A stretch of DNA of 10,014 bases from an uncultured Coriobacteriaceae bacterium (GTDB lineage: Bacteria > Actinomycetota > Coriobacteriia > Coriobacteriales > UMGS124). The notes under the pieces were generated by a model. That model did no database searches. It saw only the letters and a program-made list of their open reading frames with translations, and was not told where the DNA came from. The stretch is from assembly GCA_900555105.1 (NCBI GenBank), contig USJP01000028.1, forward strand, positions 1 to 10,014. The letters run 5' to 3'. The translations under genes were made by a program, and so were the position numbers. Positions 6,357 through 10,014 of the stretch are shown here, piece by piece (the first letter of the stretch is position 1; every line of letters starts with the position of its first letter).

Positions 6357-6890
6357 CTATTGTATGGCGCGTGCGGTTTCTAGAATGCGCCGGGCCGTGG
6401 CTCGACTGACCCTCGTAACATCTCCCCTGAGATAGGCATAAAAATTTCCCCGATTGAGGCCGAGCAGTTTGCAGAGGGAGTACGCGGTCGCCTGTTTGTT
6501 TGCGAGCGCTGCCTGTGTCTGGTCGCGCATGAGGGAGATTACACGACGGTCTCTTTGAATGGCATCTCGATGTGCAAGCCATGCAAGCCAGACCTTGCGG
6601 TATCGTTCGGAAACCTCCTCGGTTTGTAGAAGCTTCTCGATGGACTCCGCCTCGCCCAGCTTTTTCGCAAACTCGACGTATGCCTGTGCAACCCAGGTGC
6701 CCTGTGCGAGATTTGCGAGGTAGGTGGCCTTGCCCTGTTCGGCGGCAAATACCATGACTGCTTCGGCTGCCGCAGGCGCCTCGGCTACCACTGCGGCGAG
6801 CATCTTTTGCAAGTTGTCGCCTTTGACCCCTGTGAGTTCACGGCAGTATCCCCGCAGAAAGCCCTTGAATGTGAGATTCATCGTCCCCAT
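6357..6890 (-). CDS. Unknown protein with HTH-like C-terminus, survivor of a two-gene module
   Basis: A 177-residue cytoplasmic protein I cannot name. Residues ~4-125 look all-helical and Ala-rich (FLRGYCRELTG, MLAAVVAEAP, AYVEFAKKLGE). The C-terminal ~50 residues (ATAYSLCKLLGLNRGNFYAY, then LRGDVTRVSRATARRIL) look like a Cro/CI-type helix-turn-helix: a short helix, a LGLNRGN turn and a recognition-like helix. This layout recalls antitoxin or regulator proteins, but that is inference. The ATG at 6890 has AAAGG four bases upstream. The ATG at 6881 (fourth codon) overlaps the stop of an upstream remnant frame as ATGA and may be the original, translationally coupled start. GC in sampled lines is 52-57%, against 65-70% for neighbours, which suggests acquisition from elsewhere. 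It is flanked by direct repeats made from the permease gene end. Confidence 0.7.
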   Translation of the reverse strand: MGTMNLTFKGFLRGYCRELTGVKGDNLQKMLAAVVAEAPAAAEAVMVFAAEQGKATYLANLAQGTWVAQAYVEFAKKLGEAESIEKLLQTEEVSERYRKVWLAWLAHRDAIQRDRRVISLMRDQTQAALANKQATAYSLCKLLGLNRGNFYAYLRGDVTRVSRATARRILETARAIQ

Positions 6891-6961
6891 CTCGCCTTTA
6901 TCGTCTCGTATGCACGTACCATTTCCTCATAGCGCCGCTCGACGAGACACGACGCCTTTGC
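6878..6961 (-). pseudogene. C-terminal remnant of a lost upstream partner gene
   Basis: The minus-strand frame just upstream of the HTH-like gene reads SCLVERRYEEMVRAYETIKA then RWGR and a TGA at 6880-6878. That stop overlaps the ATG at 6881 as ATGA, the usual sign of a coupled operon. The frame is cut by a TAG (complement of 6962-6964) only 27 codons back and has no ribosome site, so it cannot be a normal gene. The amphipathic helix-like sequence reads as a genuine protein tail. I cannot identify the parent family; with so short a piece, a chance frame is possible. Confidence 0.45.
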
Positions 6962-6964
6962 CTA

Positions 6965-6994
6965 AGCATAGTTAAAAGCAACCTTTAGCAACAA
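6965..6994 (-). promoter_or_regulatory. Candidate promoter for the cargo gene
   Basis: On the minus strand TTGTTG (complement of 6989-6994) and TATGCT (complement of 6965-6970) are 18 bases apart, in a stretch of only about 40% GC. Transcription would start near 6958, at the beginning of the partner-gene remnant, about 70 bases before the intact gene. A promoter this close may explain why the downstream gene stayed open. Confidence 0.4.
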
Positions 6995-7037
6995 TGGCAG
7001 ACCTGATTGAGAGATTTGTCAGGCAATCGGACACGAA

Positions 7038-7086
7038 AAGGCGCCCTGCAGGTTGGCGGAAAATCGCCAAGCCCGCAGGGCGCCTT
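7038..7086 (-). terminator. Intrinsic terminator of the purine permease gene
   Basis: AAGGCGCCCTGC (7038-7049) pairs perfectly with GCAGGGCGCCTT (7075-7086). Inside the loop a second hairpin forms, TTGGCG-GAAAAT-CGCCAA (7053-7070). Read on the minus strand the stem is followed by TTTTCG, the expected U-run, 31 bases past the permease stop. Confidence 0.8.
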
Positions 7087-7088
7087 GC

Positions 7089-7155
7089 TCCGTGCGTCGT
7101 ATGCGCTCGTTGCGCCTTATGCCACCAGGAAGAACTTCACGAGGAAGATGGCGGC
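7089..7155. repeat. 67-bp direct repeat, copy B, containing the native permease 3' end
   Basis: This is the partner of 6282-6348, with 66 of 67 bases the same. It spans the bases between the permease terminator and stop plus the last 13 codons. Because it is continuous with the intact gene, it marks the functional junction. Confidence 0.95.
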
Positions 7156-8544
7156 GATGACGTAGGTCAGGATGTACTGCTTGCTGGCCTTGCCGGAGCA
7201 CACATTCATCACGGTGAAGGCGATGAGGCCGATGCCGATGGCGTGGCCGATGGAGCCGGAGACGGGCATGGCGATGAGCATGAGCGCCACGGGAACGACC
7301 TGGTCGAGGTCGTCGAGGTCGATCTTCTTCAGGGCCGAGAGCATGATGATGCCGACATAAATGAGGGCGGCGGAAGTCGCCGGTGCGGGGATGATGGCCG
7401 CAATGGGGGCGATGAACATGCAGGCGAAGAACAGGATGCCGCAGGTGAGCGAGGTGAGGCCCGTGCGACCGCCGGCCTCAACGCCCGAAGCGGACTCGAC
7501 AAAGGTCGTGACGGTGGAGGTGCCGGTGCAGGCGCCCACGATGGTGCCCACGGAGTCGGAGAGCATGGCTTCCTTCATCTGGGGCATCTTGCCGTTCTCA
7601 TCGAGCATGCCGGCGCGCGAGGCGGTACCCACGAGGGTGCCGATGGTGTCGAACATGTCGATCATGCAGAACGTGATGATGAGCGTGATAACGGTGAACC
7701 AGCCCATCTCGAAGAACGTGGCGAAGTTGAACTTGAAGAGCGTGAGCTCAGCCATGGCGCCGAAGGCGGGCATCCAGGAGGCGGTGGCAAGACCGGCGAA
7801 CGGGTCGACGCCCAGGAAGATGGCCTCGCCGGCCCAGTAGATGACCGAGGCGATGAGCATGCCGAGGATGACGGCGGCGCGCATGCCGCGCTTGGCCATG
7901 AGTATGATGGCGAAGAGGCCCAGGAACATGGTGACCACGGTGAGCACCATGGTGGGGTAGGCGTCGCCCATGTTGGTTGCCACGGTAGTGGCCGAAAGCG
8001 AGCCGAAGAAGTCGCGCATCACGTAGAAGCAGTTGCCGTTGCTGTCGTAGACGCCGGCGTTGGAGCCGATGCCGATGTTGAGCAGCATGAGGCCGATAGC
8101 AGGTGCGATGCCGGTGCGCACGCCGTAGGGGATGGCCTCGACGATCTTTTCGCGCACGTTGCACAGCGTGAGGATCAAGAACACGACGCCTTCGGCAACC
8201 ACGATGATGAGGGCAGCCTGGAAGGAGGCGATGTAGCTCGCGCCCGTGAAGGAGGCGATCTGCGTTACGACCAGTGCGAAGAAGCTGTTGAGGCCCATGC
8301 CGGGGGCAAGGCAGAAGGGCTTGTTGGCCCAGAACGCCATGCAAACCATGGCGATGCCGGAGGCCAGACACGTTGCCAGGAAGACGGCGTTCCACAGCTC
8401 GTCGCCTCCGCCCGACCTGAAGTTGGTGAGCAGGTTCGGGTTCAGGGCGATGATGTATGCCATCGTCATGAACGTCGTGAGGCCGGCGGCGATCTCGGTC
8501 TTCACCGAGGTGCCGTTGGCTTTGAGCTTAAAGAGCTTCTCCAT
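7117..8544 (-). CDS. NCS2-family (AzgA/PbuG-type) purine permease
   Basis: A 475-residue inner-membrane transporter of the AzgA-like branch of NCS2, which imports adenine, guanine or hypoxanthine with protons. Family features include the N-terminal KLKANGTSVKTEIAAGLTTF and MTMAYIIALNPN, FWANKPFCLAPGMGLNSFFA, VREKIVEAIPYGVRTGIAPA with IGLMLLNIGIG, FDTIGTLVGTASRAG, and the signature GTSTVTTFVESASGVEAGGR followed by TGLTSL. Many hydrophobic segments are present and the length is usual. The exact base cannot be read from sequence. The start ATG at 8544 has AAAGGGAAGGGA upstream; an in-frame ATG at 8571 lies in a hairpin region and is less likely. Upstream are a promoter overlapped by a palindrome and a small hairpin; downstream is a strong terminator. 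Its last 13 codons are duplicated at 6310-6348. No purine riboswitch consensus was seen in the ~70-base leader. Confidence 0.95.
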   Translation of the reverse strand: MEKLFKLKANGTSVKTEIAAGLTTFMTMAYIIALNPNLLTNFRSGGGDELWNAVFLATCLASGIAMVCMAFWANKPFCLAPGMGLNSFFALVVTQIASFTGASYIASFQAALIIVVAEGVVFLILTLCNVREKIVEAIPYGVRTGIAPAIGLMLLNIGIGSNAGVYDSNGNCFYVMRDFFGSLSATTVATNMGDAYPTMVLTVVTMFLGLFAIILMAKRGMRAAVILGMLIASVIYWAGEAIFLGVDPFAGLATASWMPAFGAMAELTLFKFNFATFFEMGWFTVITLIITFCMIDMFDTIGTLVGTASRAGMLDENGKMPQMKEAMLSDSVGTIVGACTGTSTVTTFVESASGVEAGGRTGLTSLTCGILFFACMFIAPIAAIIPAPATSAALIYVGIIMLSALKKIDLDDLDQVVPVALMLIAMPVSGSIGHAIGIGLIAFTVMNVCSGKASKQYILTYVIAAIFLVKFFLVA

Positions 8545-8564
8545 ATCCCTTCCCTTTCGATAGC

Positions 8565-8582
8565 AACCCATTTTTGTGGGTT
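8565..8582 (-). promoter_or_regulatory. Leader hairpin before the permease ribosome site
   Basis: AACCCA (8565-8570) pairs with TGGGTT (8577-8582) around a 6-base loop, about 8 bases from the ribosome site. A second possible leader hairpin is GGTGC (8593-8597) with GCACC (8608-8612). They could tune translation or mRNA stability, but the stems are short and no known riboswitch pattern is visible. Confidence 0.35.
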
Positions 8583-8619
8583 GGTGTCACAGGGTGCCTA
8601 AGGATGAGCACCATGGGGC

Positions 8620-8648
8620 ATAATACTTGTTTTATTGCGCCCTGAAAA
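8620..8648 (-). promoter_or_regulatory. Candidate permease promoter
   Basis: On the minus strand TTTTCA (complement of 8643-8648) and TATTAT (complement of 8620-8625) are 17 bases apart. The start would be near 8613, giving a leader of about 70 bases. The -35 is inside the palindrome at 8642-8657. Confidence 0.5.
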
Positions 8649-8663
8649 CGCTTTCAGACGCAA
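8635..8663. promoter_or_regulatory. LacI-family-like operator over the permease promoter
   Basis: CTGAAAACGCTTTCAG (8642-8657) is a 16-bp palindrome with one mismatch and the central CG typical of LacI-family sites. Its inner 14 bases, TGAAAACGCTTTCA, fit the general cre pattern TGNAANCGNTNNCA. TTGCG (8635-8639) and CGCAA (8659-8663) add an outer nested pair. It covers the -35 and part of the spacer, so binding should repress the permease. A PurR- or CcpA-like LacI-family regulator is the natural guess; none is encoded in the window. Confidence 0.6.
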
Positions 8664-8774
8664 AAATGACCGATACATTGGCTTTTTTGACTGATAGCGT
8701 GAGTTGTTAGCGAATGGATACCTTTTTCAAGGCCGTTTTCGCTGGTTTTTGACGGAAAGGACGAGGTGCACGTG

Positions 8775-10014
8775 ATGGAGCTTTTGGCGCCGGCGGGTGG
8801 CAAAGAACAGCTTGAGTATGCAATTCGCTTCGGCGCCGATGCAGTCTACCTTGCGTGCGAGCGCTTCGGCATGCGCAAGCGCGCCTCCAACTTCAAGGTG
8901 GAGGACCTGCCGTGGGTGAGCGCATACGCCCACGAGCGCGGGGCCGCCGTGCATGTGGCGTGCAACACGGTAATGCATGAGGGCGACCTCAAGGAGCTCC
9001 CAGCGTACTTCGAGGCCGTGCAGAAGTCCGGGGTCGACGCGCTCATCATCTCCGACATGGGGGCGTTTGCGCTGGCCAAGCGCTATGCGCCCGAGGTCGA
9101 CCTGCATGTGAGCACCCAGGCGAGTGTGTCCAACTCCGCCGCCGCGCTTGCCTGGCACGAGCTGGGCGCGCGCCGCGTGGTGTGTGCCCGCGAGATGTCG
9201 CTGGCAGACATCGCCGCCATGCACGCCGACCTGCCCGAGTCTCTTGAGCTCGAGGTGTTTGCCCACGGCAGCATGTGCATGTCGTACTCGGGACGCTGCA
9301 TCATCTCCGACTTCTTGAACGGACGCCCCGCCAACGGTGGCCACTGCACGCAGCCGTGCCGCTGGGAGTGGAAGCTCGAGGAGCCGTCGCGGCCGGGCGA
9401 GACGTTCACGTTGGAGGAGGATGAGCGCGCGACGTATCTCTTTAGCTCGCGCGACCTCAACATGCTGGAGCATCTGGGCGAGCTTGAGGCCGCAGGCGTC
9501 GACTCGATCAAGCTCGAGGGCCGCGGCCGCGGTGCGTTCTACGCGGCGACCGTGACGGGGGCCTACCGGCGCGTGCTCGACGGCGAGGATTCGGCGGCTG
9601 TTGCAAGCGAGCTTGAGACGGTATCGCACCATCCCTATGGCACGGGCTTCTTCTTCGGGCCGGCTCATCAGGCCCCCTATCTGCGCCAATCGCAGTCCGA
9701 GTGGATGTGGGTCGCCGAAGTGCTGGAGTGTGAGCAAGTAGATGAGGCGGGCGAGGCTGTGGCGCTGAGTGCTGACGAGCCGGGTTCGGACGCCGCTGGT
9801 GCAGCTGTGTGCGCAGATCGTGGGGGCACGGATGCCACTGCCAGGCCTGCGAGCGAGAAGGCAGCCCATGCCGCTGCCCACCAAGTCACGTTCCGCGCCC
9901 GCAACCGTTTCGACTGCTCAAGCGAGCTCGAGGTTCTCTCGCCGGGCTGCGCAAGCGAGCCCCTTCACGTGCGCGACCTGCGCTGGTTGCCTGTGCAGAC
10001 AAGCGGAGGCGAGG
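8775..10014 (+). CDS. trhP: U32-family protein, TrhP-type tRNA U34 hydroxylation enzyme (3' end missing)
   Basis: 413 residues are visible and the frame is open to the right edge. It starts ELLAPAGGKEQLEYAIRFGA, then DAVYLA, as U32 proteins do. It has ALIISD (89-94), LHVSTQASVSN (110-120) and the U32 signature EVFAHGSMCMSYSGRC (160-175). Cys168, Cys175, Cys191 and Cys195 in the pattern C-x6-C-x15-C-x3-C, ending TQPCRW, match the iron-sulfur cysteines of TrhP (YegQ). With prephenate, TrhP makes 5-hydroxyuridine at tRNA position 34; despite the family name no peptidase activity is expected. SIKLEGRGRG (244-253) is also family-typical. Between VAEVLE (313-318) and FRARNRF (373-379) lies an Ala/Gly/Asp-rich insert of roughly 45 residues where relatives usually have a short turn. 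The ATG at 8775 has GAGG eight bases before it. It diverges from the permease gene. A different U32 subfamily remains possible. Confidence 0.88.
   Translation, partial: MELLAPAGGKEQLEYAIRFGADAVYLACERFGMRKRASNFKVEDLPWVSAYAHERGAAVHVACNTVMHEGDLKELPAYFEAVQKSGVDALIISDMGAFALAKRYAPEVDLHVSTQASVSNSAAALAWHELGARRVVCAREMSLADIAAMHADLPESLELEVFAHGSMCMSYSGRCIISDFLNGRPANGGHCTQPCRWEWKLEEPSRPGETFTLEEDERATYLFSSRDLNMLEHLGELEAAGVDSIKLEGRGRGAFYAATVTGAYRRVLDGEDSAAVASELETVSHHPYGTGFFFGPAHQAPYLRQSQSEWMWVAEVLECEQVDEAGEAVALSADEPGSDAAGAAVCADRGGTDATARPASEKAAHAAAHQVTFRARNRFDCSSELEVLSPGCASEPLHVRDLRWLPVQTSGGE

Noticed and set aside
6310..6582. A 90-codon minus-strand frame ending in the permease C-terminus
   Set aside because: Only its last 12 residues are permease sequence; the rest is an out-of-frame shadow of the cargo gene, so it is recorded only as a stranded 3' fragment.
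6994..8601. A 535-codon open frame on the plus strand
   Set aside because: It is antisense to the permease gene and yields a Gly/Asp/His/Glu-rich protein without domains, an artefact of high GC content.
8545..8640. Purine riboswitch in the permease leader
   Set aside because: The conserved core bases of purine aptamers and the three-stem layout were not found; only two short hairpins are present.
8687..8715. TTGACT as the -35 of a promoter for the U32 gene
   Set aside because: No acceptable -10 occurs 16-18 bases downstream, so I could not support a promoter.

Overview
The window is high-GC bacterial DNA. Hand counts over single 60-base lines give about 65-70% GC inside the main genes, with Shine-Dalgarno starts and dense, oppositely oriented genes. 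Gene content and protein style suggest an actinobacterium of the Coriobacteriia type (Collinsella/Olsenella/Eggerthella relatives): a Tat-like CapA protein, a ThrE-family exporter, an AzgA-type NCS2 purine permease, a U32 protein and lineage-type hypothetical proteins. This assignment is inference from style, not from a marker gene.

Layout. The left edge holds the first codons of a minus-strand gene that resembles the 10-TM putative manganese/heavy-metal exporter family. A divergent regulatory gap (132-381) separates it from a plus-strand pair: a small membrane-anchored protein of unknown function (382-888) and a 564-residue protein (898-2592). The second has a YycJ-like metallo-beta-lactamase fold whose second metal site is selectively lost, followed by a Pro/Glu/Ala-rich tail with a 30-nt repeat. 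Converging on it are two minus-strand genes, a CapA-family exported protein (4124-5476) and a ThrE-family transporter (2609-4060). A divergent plus-strand gene (5610-6221) encodes a cysteine-containing protein of unknown function.

From about 6249 to 7155 lies the most unusual region. A near-perfect 67-bp direct repeat (6282-6348 and 7089-7155, one mismatch) carries the last 13 codons of the purine permease gene together with sequence next to its terminator. The terminator itself is also present in related form beside both copies. Between the repeats sits a lower-GC cargo: one intact minus-strand gene for a 177-residue protein with an HTH-like C-terminus, preceded by the last 27 codons of a lost partner gene that overlaps it by ATGA, and a candidate promoter. 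It looks like a decayed two-gene module lodged at the 3' end of the permease gene.

The right part holds the intact permease gene (7117-8544, minus), whose promoter is overlapped by a LacI-family-like palindrome. Diverging from it is a U32-family protein of the TrhP (tRNA U34 hydroxylation) type, which runs off the right edge. The permease, exporter and CapA genes are transport and envelope functions. No shared pathway ties the whole window together.
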